A stretch of DNA of 64,000 nucleotides from Mogibacterium kristiansenii (GCF_009695905.1 NZ_VUNA01000010.1:28845-92844); one strand, 5' to 3'; counted from the stretch's first letter, positions 45,231-53,871 are shown. The notes: generated by a model from the sequence alone, not told the origin. Program-made: numbers and translations.

Positions 45231-45321
45231 AGCAGTACGCGGAGATATTACAAAGAACCATGGCGTGCAGGCAATCGTAAATGCAGCCAATACGAGCCTT
45301 CTCGGAGGTGGCTGTAGATAA
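45193..45321 (+). pseudogene. Macro-domain (O-acetyl-ADP-ribose deacetylase-like) N-terminal fragment
   Basis: 42 codons starting inside the end of the DraG-like gene: FEAVRGDITK, AIVNAANTSLLGGG, then a stop in place of the rest of a ~170-aa macro domain. These are the ADP-ribose-binding strands of the YmdB-like type. Third broken ADP-ribose gene in a row. Confidence 0.8.
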
Positions 45322-45439
45322 CGGCATACGCAGATGAGATAGAACATTGGAGGGTATCCGAAATGGTGCAGTCTCCGAATTTTTATTCCATGAATAAGAT
45401 GCTTCGGGACGGCGGGTGCTGACCAATTTATCCGGTAAA

Positions 45440-45740
45440 AACAGAGCAAAGCTCTCAATGTATAAAAGAGTACAACGCCTGATGCACAAAGCTGGTCTTA
45501 TGGGTAAGCGTCCAAAAGAAAAATATCATTTGATCTTGCCAAAAGCCCGAATCCGGCGCAGATTAAACGTATGTTAAAGAAGGCGTTTAACAAATTTTCC
45601 AACCTCAAGGGCCTTATATTTCACTCGGATCAGGGTTTGCATGGAAACATTCTTTGGCAGGATGAAGAACGAGATGTATTATGGGTACGAAAATAAATAC
45701 AAATCATTTGAAGAATTCGAAAAATCCGGACAATGTTGGC
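45440..45740 (+). mobile_element. IS3-family (IS150-like) OrfB transposase remnant
   Basis: Scraps in order but in shifting frames: MYKRVQRLMHKAGLMGKRPKEKYH, read as YKRVQRLM and GKRPKEKYH; then LAKSPNPAQIKRMLKKAF, LKGLIFHSDQG and METFFGRMKNEMYYGYE, YKSFEEFE. The DDE core is largely deleted. Only the footprint of a dead element is left. Confidence 0.8.
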
Positions 45741-45758
45741 GTGTCCCGACGGAAGACA

Positions 45759-45790
45759 GAAGAATGTATGCCGGCGGAGGCGAACTTACA
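45759..45790. repeat. 32-bp direct repeat, right copy
   Basis: Partner of 43334-43365 (one mismatch), lying between the IS3 and IS21 remnants. Confidence 0.8.
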
Positions 45791-45842
45791 GAAAAAATTG
45801 ATTAGGCATATAAATTTTGATACACAGAACAAATCGGCAACT

Positions 45843-45925
45843 TCCAATAGCCGTATGCGTTTTCCCGGTTCCCGGATTGCCGGTCATAATGATATTTTTC
45901 CCTTCTCTGGAATGAAATAGCCCCG
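45843..45925 (-). mobile_element. IS21-family IstB ATPase fragment
   Basis: The minus strand reads FHSREGKNIIMTGNPGTGKTH, that is the Walker A region of IstB helper ATPases (GNPGTGKTH is diagnostic). It is cut on both sides; no IstA is present. Confidence 0.75.
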
Positions 45926-46006
45926 ATAAAAATCCCATAAATATTCCTTTTTGCCTTAAGAGGCGTATTAAATTCAAAGTTTCGTCACAAAATAATTTAT
46001 GCAAAT

Positions 46007-46022
46007 GCTTGCAATTGCAAGC
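46007..46022. promoter_or_regulatory. perfect 16-bp operator of the RelBE pair
   Basis: GCTTGCAATTGCAAGC overlaps the -35 box (TTGCAA) of a promoter with TATAAT at 46033-46038. Antitoxins of this type repress their own operon through such palindromes. Confidence 0.7.
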
Positions 46023-46059
46023 AAAAAACAAATATAATAAAGAAAAAGGAGGCGATACT

Positions 46060-46365
46060 ATGGCAAATACATCCGTTGTTTATGCAAGGATAGATACTAA
46101 TCTCAAGGATAATGCTGAGAGCATTCTTTCTCAGCTTGGCATTTCTTCATCCAGTGCAATTCAGATGCTTTATAGTCAGATTGTACTGAAAAAGGGTATG
46201 CCGTTTGAATTGAAACTTCCTTCTTCTAAGCCATTAGCCGTTGGTGCAATGACCAGAGAAGAACTTGATGCAGAACTCCAGAAGGGTGTTGATTCCATCA
46301 AAGCAGGAAAGGTATATTCTGCAGATGAAGTCGATGCGGTACTTGCAAAGGAGTTTGGCATATGA
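46060..46365 (+). CDS. RelB/DinJ-family antitoxin
   Basis: 101 aa. N-terminal ribbon-helix-helix (VVYARIDTNLKDNAESILSQLGISSSSAIQMLYSQIV in parts), then a charged toxin-neutralising tail. Start ATG 46060 follows AAAGGAGG. It overlaps the toxin remnant by ATGA. It appears intact while its toxin is not. Confidence 0.9.
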   Translation: MANTSVVYARIDTNLKDNAESILSQLGISSSSAIQMLYSQIVLKKGMPFELKLPSSKPLAVGAMTREELDAELQKGVDSIKAGKVYSADEVDAVLAKEFGI

Positions 46366-46552
46366 CGGATAACTACAATGTCGGTTATTCTGTAGATGCA
46401 CTTGGTGATTTACGTGAAATCTATTCGTATATTGCGAATGAACTTCTTGTTCTGTGTATTATCTTGTCGATGATAAAGAGAGGACAGTTACAGTGGCACG
46501 AATATTCTACGGTGGTCGAGATATCGAAGGCATTATAATTTTAAATAAATAA
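46362..46552 (+). pseudogene. RelE-family toxin with internal deletion
   Basis: It begins MTDNYNVGYSVDALGDLREIYSYIANEL as expected, shown here as YNVGYSVDALGDLREIY. It then jumps into another frame that reads VYYLVDDKERTVTVARIFYGG, the family C-terminus. About 45-50 codons of the centre are gone, so the mRNA interferase should be dead. Confidence 0.85.
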
Positions 46553-46636
46553 ACAGAAGTGGAGCGTTTAATTGCGTAAGCATCGGTCACAAGTTGATCG
46601 GTGCTTTGTCATATTACCAATTCGTCTTTGGATCTA

Positions 46637-46683
46637 AAAACCAAGCTTCCCACCATTGGTAAATACCCTGTGGTGAGAAGCTT
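46637..46683 (-). terminator. terminator of the cupin gene
   Basis: On the minus strand AAGCTTC-CACCA pairs with TGGTG-GAAGCTT (single mismatch) and is followed by GGTTTTTAG. Confidence 0.65.
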
Positions 46684-46701
46684 GTTGTGTCTTGATGGGT
46701 A

Positions 46702-47007
46702 TTAATATACTACAGCGTCATCAGCTGTAAAGCCTTCCAAAGAATTCTCTTTGCTCTGAATACAGACAAAAGAAATTCCTTCATCTTCTGCCGCGAAGAA
46801 CTGACGCTTTGCAACAGGTGCGATTCTTATCCAATCACCTGCAGTGAGAGCAATTTCTTCTCCGTCAATAATGACTTTTCCTTTACCGGAAAAAATGCCG
46901 TAAACTTCTTCATTGTTCTTATGAGAGTGCACGAAAGGAACGTTAGCTCCTGCCGGAAGATCGTTGATACTGATTTCTGCACCGGTGAGAGAATGCTGTG
47001 CATTCAA
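46702..47007 (-). CDS. Small cupin-domain protein
   Basis: 101 aa. Cupin motif 1 is VPFVHSHKNNEEVYGIFSG (split here as VPFVHSHKNNEE and YGIFSGKG), motif 2 GDWIRIAPVAKRQF. Metal-binding His residues and Glu are present. Relatives start about 25 residues earlier, so the N-terminus may be lost. It is divergent from the HxlR regulator, its probable controller. Confidence 0.75.
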   Translation of the reverse strand: MNAQHSLTGAEISINDLPAGANVPFVHSHKNNEEVYGIFSGKGKVIIDGEEIALTAGDWIRIAPVAKRQFFAAEDEGISFVCIQSKENSLEGFTADDAVVY

Positions 47008-47035
47008 AGGTAAGTACGCACCTTTTTGTAACTAC

Positions 47036-47053
47036 ACATTCAAAAATGAATGT
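47036..47053. promoter_or_regulatory. inverted repeat in the cupin/HxlR divergent region
   Basis: ACATTCA-AAAA-TGAATGT, just ahead of a TATAAT at 47056-47061. Probable binding site of the HxlR-type protein. Confidence 0.5.
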
Positions 47054-47099
47054 GCTATAATTTTTGCGAGCAATCACAGTTTTTGGGAGGCACAATTGC

Positions 47100-47429
47100 A
47101 TGAAAACAAAAGACGAACTTCCGGTTTGCCCGGTGGCAACAGCAGTGGCACTTGTAGGTGGCAAATGGAAACTTTTGATTATACGAAACTTGAGAGTACG
47201 CCCGTGGAGATTCAATGAATTACAGCGAAATCTGGAAGGAATTTCCCAGAAGGTATTGACTGACAGTCTAAGACAGATGATGGATGACGGTCTTGTACAT
47301 CGGCATGATTATCAGGAAATGCCGCCAAGAGTTGATTACAGTCTGACGGAACTAGGAGAAAAACTGCTGCCGATTATTGATGCACTGGCAGATTTTGGAA
47401 ATTACTATAAATCGGTTACAGCGGAATAA
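47100..47429 (+). CDS. HxlR-family winged-helix transcription regulator
   Basis: 109 aa. Early Cys in PVCPVATAVALVGGKWKLLI, typical of HxlR regulators, then FNELQRNLEGISQKVLTDSLRQM (as FNELQR and LTDSLRQM) and a C-terminal dimer helix. GGGAGG precedes ATG 47100. Cys11 may sense oxidants or electrophiles, as in related proteins. Confidence 0.88.
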   Translation: MKTKDELPVCPVATAVALVGGKWKLLIIRNLRVRPWRFNELQRNLEGISQKVLTDSLRQMMDDGLVHRHDYQEMPPRVDYSLTELGEKLLPIIDALADFGNYYKSVTAE

Positions 47430-47554
47430 TATGTCTGAAGGTGAATTACAGCGGGATTCAGTTTGAGCAAAATTTGCCTTCACTGTGACTGATAGAAAAG
47501 TTTACAATTTAGGGCTTCCAAGATGGAGAGCAGATAGAAACGGGCAATGGATAG

Positions 47555-48271
47555 GTGATGAGTAGCATGGATACAGTGGATTTGATTATTAAATCATCAA
47601 CAGAATTTTATAATAATTTGAAGGCTGATGAGAACGGTCGATATCGTTCTTGGGAACACTGCTATTCACATTTCATAAAAGCAAGAGGATCCAAAGAAGT
47701 TGATTATGATTATCTGAGTTTACAACTGGCTTTCTATTTAGCAAGTTGGGGAATGTATCGCGGCTCAGCATTTTTGCTGCAGAAAGATTATAAAGTACAT
47801 ATTCCAGTAGTAAAAGAACTGCTAAATGAAAAATATGATGCTTTAGCTGGGATTGATTGTATCGGTTTCAAAGATGATAGCAACCAAAAGTTGCTGCAGG
47901 ATATAAATTCATTCCTAGAGCGGTATTACGATAGAATCAGGCACGAAGTAAAAGAGCAAGAATTAAAAAATAAATTGTCCGTTACACTCATCACGAAAAT
48001 ACTTATGGGAACACTCGGCTGCGTTCCGGCATACGATAGATATTTTATTTCAGGAATAAAGAACCAGAAGATAGCAACTGGAAATTATAACATTAAGTCC
48101 GTAATGCAGCTTGTCACCTTTTATGAGGAAAATGCCACCCGACTCGAACCTGTCAGAGAAAAGATGGAAGTTGAAGGATTGCCATATCCACAAATGAAAA
48201 TGATGGATATGGGATTTTGGCAGATTGGATTTGAATTGGATACAAACAAAGGAATAAAGACTGCACACTAG
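47555..48271 (+). CDS. Conserved hypothetical protein
   Basis: 238 aa, soluble, rich in Tyr, Lys and Glu. It opens with a helical part (RSWEHCYSHFIKAR), then AFYLASWGMYRGSAFLL and a C-terminal VMQLVTFYEE, MDMGFWQIGFE. I have seen this layout in accessory regions of Firmicutes but do not know a function. ATG 47555 or 47567 could be the start. It stands alone in the mosaic. Confidence 0.6.
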   Translation: MMSSMDTVDLIIKSSTEFYNNLKADENGRYRSWEHCYSHFIKARGSKEVDYDYLSLQLAFYLASWGMYRGSAFLLQKDYKVHIPVVKELLNEKYDALAGIDCIGFKDDSNQKLLQDINSFLERYYDRIRHEVKEQELKNKLSVTLITKILMGTLGCVPAYDRYFISGIKNQKIATGNYNIKSVMQLVTFYEENATRLEPVREKMEVEGLPYPQMKMMDMGFWQIGFELDTNKGIKTAH

Positions 48272-48319
48272 GAGAAAAACTGCTACTGATGGAGAAGCAC
48301 TATGGGTAGGTGGGCCGAA

Positions 48320-48365
48320 TTGACTTTCATGCCCTAAAACGTATAACTAAGGGCATGAAAGTCAA
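48320..48365. repeat. perfect inverted repeat with 15-bp arms
   Basis: TTGACTTTCATGCCC and its exact complement around a 16-bp A/T-rich spacer. It lies right before the AbiEi-like fragment and the EFR1 gene. It may be the end of a small mobile element or a transcription stop. Confidence 0.7.
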
Positions 48366-48390
48366 ACCACTGTTTAAAGAAGGTGATTGG

Positions 48391-48447
48391 ATGAATGTTG
48401 CAGATAGAATAATACAGCTTGCAAAAGAAAATAGAGGAGCATTATGA
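48391..48447 (+). pseudogene. N-terminal scrap of AbiEi/DUF6088-like antitoxin
   Basis: MNVADRIIQLAKENRG followed by AL and a stop. This is the first helix of type IV antitoxins of AbiEi type; the rest has been replaced by the EFR1 gene, which overlaps by ATGA. Confidence 0.5.
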
Positions 48448-49199
48448 AATTCTATAACATATTTTTCAGCCCAACCGGGGGTACAAAGAAAGTAGCAGAT
48501 ATTGTTGCAAAAGGGACAAATCCGGAATCTGAAGAAATCGACCTAATCAAAGAACCGGATAAATTGATGAAGGTGAAATTTGAAAAAGAGGATCTGTGTT
48601 TGGTTGCTGTACCGTCTTACGGCGGACGCATTCCGTCGGTCGTAGCGGATATGTTCCGAAATGTGAAAGCAGACGGTACGAAGGCAATTCTTGCGGCGGT
48701 GTTTGGAAACCGTGCGATTGACGACACCTTGTTAGAACTGCAGGATGTTCTGGAAGCATCGGGCTTTGTATGTATCGCAGGAATGGAGGCTGTCGCAGAG
48801 CATTCCTTGATGCACCAATTTGGAACCGGGCGCCCGGATCGGCAAGACGAAAAGGAATTGTTGGAATTTGCCGCTAAAATCATGCAAAAAAGCGAAACAC
48901 AAAGGACCCCGCAATTCCCCGGAAAAAAACCATACCGAGAATACGGTGGTGTTCCGTTCAAGCCTGCTGCAAACGGAAAATGCACTTCCTGCGGTCTGTG
49001 CGTAAAAGAATGCCCGACAGGGGCCATTCCTTTGGACAATCCGAAAATGACCGATAAGGCTAAATGTATTTCTTGTATGCACTGCGTTGCAATCTGTCCG
49101 AAGAAAGCAAGAAAGTGCAGCAAGTTTGTCAGCTTTATCGCCGGACGGAAAATGAAGAAGGTCTGTTCCGGTAGAAAAGAAAACAAGTTATACCTATAA
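48444..49199 (+). CDS. EFR1-type flavodoxin-like/ferredoxin protein 1
   Basis: 251 aa. An N-terminal flavodoxin fold (IFFSPTGGTKKVAD for FMN phosphate) and a C-terminal 2[4Fe-4S] ferredoxin (CTSCGLCVKECP, CISCMHCVAICP). Such fusions are cytosolic electron carriers in anaerobes. The partner enzymes are not in the window. A related protein lies at 58405. Confidence 0.88.
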   Translation: MKFYNIFFSPTGGTKKVADIVAKGTNPESEEIDLIKEPDKLMKVKFEKEDLCLVAVPSYGGRIPSVVADMFRNVKADGTKAILAAVFGNRAIDDTLLELQDVLEASGFVCIAGMEAVAEHSLMHQFGTGRPDRQDEKELLEFAAKIMQKSETQRTPQFPGKKPYREYGGVPFKPAANGKCTSCGLCVKECPTGAIPLDNPKMTDKAKCISCMHCVAICPKKARKCSKFVSFIAGRKMKKVCSGRKENKLYL

Positions 49200-49254
49200 A
49201 TCAGGATTTGAATAGGAGTGTAGAAAAACACTTGATTATATAGGGAGTAATAAG

Positions 49255-49545
49255 ATGGTTACTTTCAAATTAATAGAGAAATATGAAGAAAAACTTGTCT
49301 ATTGGTATTATCCTGAAGGAAATGAAGAAAAACGTCCGGGTACTATTGTTGTCAATCGACTCAAGGAAGAAATCGAGTTTACAGAATTAGCAGAAGATGA
49401 TTGGGAACGAGAAATTCCTGCTGGTGAGATAAATGAACTTATAGAGTCAATAAACCAAATGAAGTGCGAGAACGGTGAGACGGACTTTTTGAGTTTAGTA
49501 ACTGAACCGGAGCATGATATCTGGTATGGCAATCACGCGATTTGA
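49255..49545 (+). CDS. Small acidic hypothetical protein
   Basis: 96 aa, acidic, no signal or membrane segment. WYYPEGNEEKRPG and the ending HDIWYGNHAI are its recognisable traits. It looks like small immunity-type or phage-borne proteins, but this is only an impression. A GGGAG site precedes the ATG. Confidence 0.55.
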   Translation: MVTFKLIEKYEEKLVYWYYPEGNEEKRPGTIVVNRLKEEIEFTELAEDDWEREIPAGEINELIESINQMKCENGETDFLSLVTEPEHDIWYGNHAI

Positions 49546-49563
49546 GAGTAAAGGAAGTCAGAT

Positions 49564-49968
49564 ATGAATTTGTACGAACGATTTATTGAGTTTACAAAAG
49601 AAAATGAAATAGAAACTAGAGACCTAGGTCATCAGCGAGAGGATGGATATGATTTAGTTGTATTCGGCAAAACAGCAAACAAGGATAACGGGTTAATTTA
49701 TAAGATCGTTTTTATTTTTTATGATAATGATAATCTTGTTGATTTCTATATAATAAAGAGCGTGAAAGTAAAAAACAGAGTGTATATCCTTGAAAGACTA
49801 AATGATCGTAACTCTCAGTTTAGAGCGGCATCATTTTTTCTCAATGGTAATCTAGCATGTATGAAGAGTTATTGTGCAACCGGCGGATACATCCGTGTTG
49901 CGATAATGATGATGGAAAAAAGTATGGAACGAGCACAGGAAGCATTTTCCGAGTTTGACCCTGCATAA
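49564..49968 (+). CDS. Hypothetical protein, possible YbjN-like fold
   Basis: 134 aa, alternating strands and helices (YKIVFIFYDNDN, VKNRVYILERLN, GYIRVAIMMMEKSME). The pattern recalls YbjN/chaperone-like folds; the family is not certain. It follows the previous small gene by 18 bp, so both may form one unit. Confidence 0.55.
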   Translation: MNLYERFIEFTKENEIETRDLGHQREDGYDLVVFGKTANKDNGLIYKIVFIFYDNDNLVDFYIIKSVKVKNRVYILERLNDRNSQFRAASFFLNGNLACMKSYCATGGYIRVAIMMMEKSMERAQEAFSEFDPA

Positions 49969-49985
49969 TTTCGTTAATTATCCTA

Positions 49986-50068
49986 GCAATATCTGACAAA
50001 AGAAAGATTCTTGACTATCTAACACCGGTTGAACTCTTCAATGCCGTCCTCAATCAAGTATATTCAGT
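49986..50068 (+). mobile_element. IS30-family transposase C-terminal scrap
   Basis: The frame reads KRKILDYLTPVELFNAVLNQVYS, here split as KRKILDYLTP and VELFNAVLNQ, the usual end of IS30 transposases. There is nothing else of the element. Confidence 0.6.
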
Positions 50069-50125
50069 TGTAAGATTCGTTATGTTAGGTAGCGTTAAAT
50101 TTGTTATTGCAATTTGCGGTAAATA

Positions 50126-50539
50126 ATGGTTATGACGGAAATCACAGCCGTTAAGCACATGAGCAAAAAGACATGGGGAGAGATGGCCAGTCGTGGGGGT
50201 GTAACCCTGCTTCTTTGTCAGATGCGGGTATTGGCAAACAAAGCTGCAAAAAACGCTCTTGAAAAAGCCGGAAAGAAAGGGCTGGAAGAAAACCTATTCA
50301 AAGGAGTTTTTGAGCAGATTGGGAAAAAGCTGACAAAGCAAGCGGTTGGAAAATCAGTATATTTTGTGGGAGCTTTTGTCGGTGCTTTCTTCGATGTTGC
50401 TCAGATGAACAGAGTCTTGGAATATGCGGATGTGTTTTATAACAAGAGATTTCTGCTTGAAAAGGAAGTTCGAATCAATATGCTGTTGATGGATGAAAAC
50501 GATGAACCACCGGTGATAATTGATGCTACCGACGTATGA
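50126..50539 (+). pseudogene. EcsC-family protein, C-terminal part
   Basis: 137 aa. AAKNALEKAGKKG, FEQIGKKLTKQAVGK, then VGAFVGAFFDVAQMNRVLEYADVFYNKRF match the C-terminal half of EcsC-family proteins (membrane-associated, about 250-330 aa). The N-terminal half is absent here but a fitting N-terminal piece lies at 54582-54803, after McrBC. Confidence 0.6.
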
Positions 50540-50598
50540 TGGAGACAGTTTTAAGGTTTTACCGTAAGCATCTAATACCAAAAAACAAGGAGGTTTAC

Positions 50599-52692
50599 AT
50601 GAGCGAATCAAACCAATTTGACTGGGTAGACTTTTACAAAGAACTATCCGGCATATTACTTCAGTACAAGAACAACCGCCAGGAACTGATAGAGAAAGTC
50701 AAAAAGATCTACGAGATTACCGGCATCAACCTTCCTAAACTGGAAAAGGACAACCAGATTGTAGATATCGATCCCTTCACATTCTTCGGGCTCTTTAACA
50801 AGAATCTCACGGATGCGAACCGTCAGGCTATCCTGAAAGCAGTAGCGGAGTTGTTTGATGTGAAGACTTCAGTCCCGACTACGTTTAACAGTATTCCGGT
50901 GCTGAATAATCATAATGCAACCTTCTATTATTTTCTCCCGGAACGCGGAGATGACGATATTCCGAATCTTTGGGAGCTGTTTGATGCCGCCCTTGCATAC
51001 GCAAAGAATCCGACATCGGAAACAATCGATCAGGTGTCCAAGTATTTTGACTTGTGCATCAACAAGAAGGGAAACGGCAACGGTAAAATCACAATGGGAC
51101 TGTACTGGATTGCACCGGATTCCTTTCTGAACTTGGATAAGGTCAATACCTGGTACATCTATAAATCCGAAAAGCTTCCGAAAGAACTTGTACAGTCTCT
51201 TCCGAAAAATGAAGCGAAGATTCCATCCGCCAAATACTTCGGCATAGTGGAGAAGCTTCGTGCGTACCTTCAGAGTGGTGAGAGCAAATTGAAAGACTTC
51301 ATGGAGTTGAGCTTCGAAGCGTGGAAGTGCTCGAAGGAGGATATCATCCACTACTGGCTGTACTCGCCGGGGGATGGGGCATCTTGCTGGGAGGAGTTCT
51401 GTGATGCCGGGATAATGGGTGTCGGCTGGGATGAAATCGGTGATTTGTCTGCATTTAACAGCAAAAGCGAGATGAAGCAGGCAATGAAAGATAAAATCGA
51501 TCCGACGAAGTCCTACAAGAACGATGCGCACGCCACCTGGCAGTTTGTCAACGAAATGAAGCCGGGCGACATCGTATTTGCCAAGAAAGGGATGCATCAA
51601 ATTATCGGTCGCGGTGTCGTAGAGTCCGATTATGAATTCGATTCTTCCCGCTCCCAGTACAAGAACATCCGGACGGTTAACTGGACCGATAAGGGAGAGT
51701 GGACGCATCCCGGACAAGCGGTGATGAAGACTCTTACAGATATTACAGCGTATACAGACTACGTGACGAAGCTGAATGCACTGTTCCAAGATGACATAGT
51801 AAATGATGTTGAAGAACCGAGGGAGATTGATCTTAGGCCGTATGATGAGGATATGTTTCTGGATGAAGTCTACATGGAAAAACCAAAATACGACACGCTG
51901 GTTGCTCTGGTAGAGAAAAAGAAGAATGTCATTCTTCAGGGAGCTCCGGGTGTGGGCAAGACTTTTACAGCAAAGCGACTGGCATATTCCATCATGGGTG
52001 TGAAAGATCCGTCCCGTGTAATGATGGTTCAATTCCACCAGAGCTATTCCTACGAGGATTTCATCATGGGATTCCGTCCGACACAGGAAGGCGGCTTTGA
52101 ATTGAAACGTGGCGCCTTCTATGACTTTTGCAAATCCGCTGAAGAGGACGATGAAGACAAGCCATATTTCTTTATCATCGACGAAATCAATCGCGGAAAC
52201 CTCAGCAAGATATTCGGCGAATTGTTCATGCTGATCGAATCGGACAAGCGCGGCATCGAGCTGAAACTTTTATATGCGGATGAAAAATTCTCCGTTCCGA
52301 AAAATGTCTATATCATCGGAATGATGAATACCGCAGACAGAAGTCTGGCAATGATGGATTATGCGCTCCGCAGAAGATTTGCCTTCTTTAATCTGGAACC
52401 CGGGTTTAATACCAGAGGATTCCGTGCATACCGAGATAGCCTGCAGAACGAGAAGTTTAATAGATTGATTGATAGGGTAGAAGCGCTGAATGCAGACATT
52501 GCGAAGGATGAATCCCTGGGAGAAGGATTCTGTATCGGACACAGTATCTTCTGTGAATTGAAGGAAACATCCGATCGGACTCTTTCCGGCATCATTGAGT
52601 TCGAGCTGGCACCGCTGCTAAAGGAATACTGGTTTGATGAACCTTCCAAAGCAAAGGATTGGATTGAGGATTTAAGGAGTGCGATTAAGTGA
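50599..52692 (+). CDS. mcrB: McrB-type 5-methylcytosine restriction AAA+ GTPase with EVE-like domain
   Basis: 697 aa. Residues 1-245 form an unassigned helical N-terminal region. About 250-395 is an EVE/PUA-like modified-base reader (IIHYWLYSPGDGASCWEEF, GDIVFAKKGMHQIIGRG in short pieces). From about 430 comes the McrB AAA+ motor: Walker A GAPGVGKT near 447, IDEINRGNLSKIFGEL near 526 and the arginine-finger stretch ALRRRFAF. Start ATG 50599 follows AAGGAGG. It drives DNA translocation for the McrC nuclease by GTP hydrolysis. Confidence 0.92.
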   Translation: MSESNQFDWVDFYKELSGILLQYKNNRQELIEKVKKIYEITGINLPKLEKDNQIVDIDPFTFFGLFNKNLTDANRQAILKAVAELFDVKTSVPTTFNSIPVLNNHNATFYYFLPERGDDDIPNLWELFDAALAYAKNPTSETIDQVSKYFDLCINKKGNGNGKITMGLYWIAPDSFLNLDKVNTWYIYKSEKLPKELVQSLPKNEAKIPSAKYFGIVEKLRAYLQSGESKLKDFMELSFEAWKCSKEDIIHYWLYSPGDGASCWEEFCDAGIMGVGWDEIGDLSAFNSKSEMKQAMKDKIDPTKSYKNDAHATWQFVNEMKPGDIVFAKKGMHQIIGRGVVESDYEFDSSRSQYKNIRTVNWTDKGEWTHPGQAVMKTLTDITAYTDYVTKLNALFQDDIVNDVEEPREIDLRPYDEDMFLDEVYMEKPKYDTLVALVEKKKNVILQGAPGVGKTFTAKRLAYSIMGVKDPSRVMMVQFHQSYSYEDFIMGFRPTQEGGFELKRGAFYDFCKSAEEDDEDKPYFFIIDEINRGNLSKIFGELFMLIESDKRGIELKLLYADEKFSVPKNVYIIGMMNTADRSLAMMDYALRRRFAFFNLEPGFNTRGFRAYRDSLQNEKFNRLIDRVEALNADIAKDESLGEGFCIGHSIFCELKETSDRTLSGIIEFELAPLLKEYWFDEPSKAKDWIEDLRSAIK

Positions 52693-53741
52693 TTCCGGTA
52701 CAGAACGTATATTATATGCTTTCCTACGCCTTCAGAGTGTTAAACGAGCAAGGATATAAGAGCATCGAAACGGAAGAATTTCATAATGTAGCGGAGCTGT
52801 GCGCATCCATTCTGACAAAGGGCGTGAAGCAGCAGCTGAAACGCGGCCTGGGACAGGAATATATTTCGGAGACGAAAGCATTGTCGTCTCCACGCGGGAA
52901 AATCGATGTGACTGCATCCATAAAAAATCTCAGTATGATCCGCGGGGAGCTGGTTTGTACCTATGACGAGTTCTCCGTCAACTCCTATATGAATCGGATT
53001 ATCAAGAGCACTCTATTGCTTTTGCTGAAAGCAAAGATATCGTCAAGCAGAAAGAAGGAAATCAAGAAGCTGCTGGTATTCTTCGGAGACGTAGAAACAC
53101 TTGATATACACACCATCAATTGGTCCATCCGATTCAACCGAAATAATCAGAGCTATCGGATGTTGGTGGCGGTCTGTGAGCTGGTGATTAAAGGCTTGCT
53201 TCAGACACAATCGGACGGTTCGAAAAGGATGATGGATTTTCTGGACGATCAAAAGATGCATCACCTGTATGAGAAGTTCATTTTGGAATATTACAACACC
53301 GAGTACAAGCATTTGAAAGTAAAGGCTTCTGCTTCCATGATGGACTGGCAGGTGGATGATGGTTTCCGAGATCTGCTTCCGAAGATGAAGACGGATATTA
53401 CTCTGACGCGCGGAGAACGAACGCTGATTATCGATGCAAAATACTACGAACGCAATCTGCGGGAGCAATATGGAAAGGTGTCCATCCCGACAGATAACCT
53501 GTACCAGATATTCACCTATGTAAAGACAAAGGAAAATGAGCTTGTCGGTGTTCCCCATGAAAAGGTGTCCGGAATGCTTCTCTACGCGAAAACAGATGAA
53601 GAGGGGGCATTTAATAACGAATATCAGATCATGGGAAATCGCGTATGTGTAAGAACGCTTGATTTGAGTGGCGATTTCCAATCCATAAAAAGCCAACTGG
53701 ACGATATAGCGGAAAAGTATTTGCGGGTGAGGGCGGAATAA
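52689..53741 (+). CDS. mcrC: McrC endonuclease subunit
   Basis: 350 aa. N-terminal DUF2357-like/McrC region (PVQNVYYMLSYAF), then a PD-(D/E)xK nuclease core: KTDITLTRGERTLIIDAKYY gives the Asp and DAK residues (written here in pieces KTDI and IIDAKYY). GTG start overlaps the mcrB stop (GTGA), so the two are coupled. With McrB it forms a type IV restriction complex against modified DNA. Confidence 0.92.
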   Translation: MIPVQNVYYMLSYAFRVLNEQGYKSIETEEFHNVAELCASILTKGVKQQLKRGLGQEYISETKALSSPRGKIDVTASIKNLSMIRGELVCTYDEFSVNSYMNRIIKSTLLLLLKAKISSSRKKEIKKLLVFFGDVETLDIHTINWSIRFNRNNQSYRMLVAVCELVIKGLLQTQSDGSKRMMDFLDDQKMHHLYEKFILEYYNTEYKHLKVKASASMMDWQVDDGFRDLLPKMKTDITLTRGERTLIIDAKYYERNLREQYGKVSIPTDNLYQIFTYVKTKENELVGVPHEKVSGMLLYAKTDEEGAFNNEYQIMGNRVCVRTLDLSGDFQSIKSQLDDIAEKYLRVRAE

Positions 53742-53871
53742 CCCCACCGGAAGTGTATGGCATATGATTTTATTTTTATGGATGAATTAGATCAAATCAT
53801 GGAAATTGTGAAACAATCCTTTGATGCACAGGCAGAATAATGATTTTGGGATGTTAAAGGAGGCTTCCTAT

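Noticed and set aside
43392..45321. A working three-gene ADP-ribosylation reversal operon
   Set aside because: All three reading frames lack essential parts, so only a decayed module can be claimed.
53757..53840. 27-codon frame between mcrC and RhuM copy 1
   Set aside because: It has no clear ribosome site or family and looks like a leftover of a rearranged gene; not supportable as a gene.
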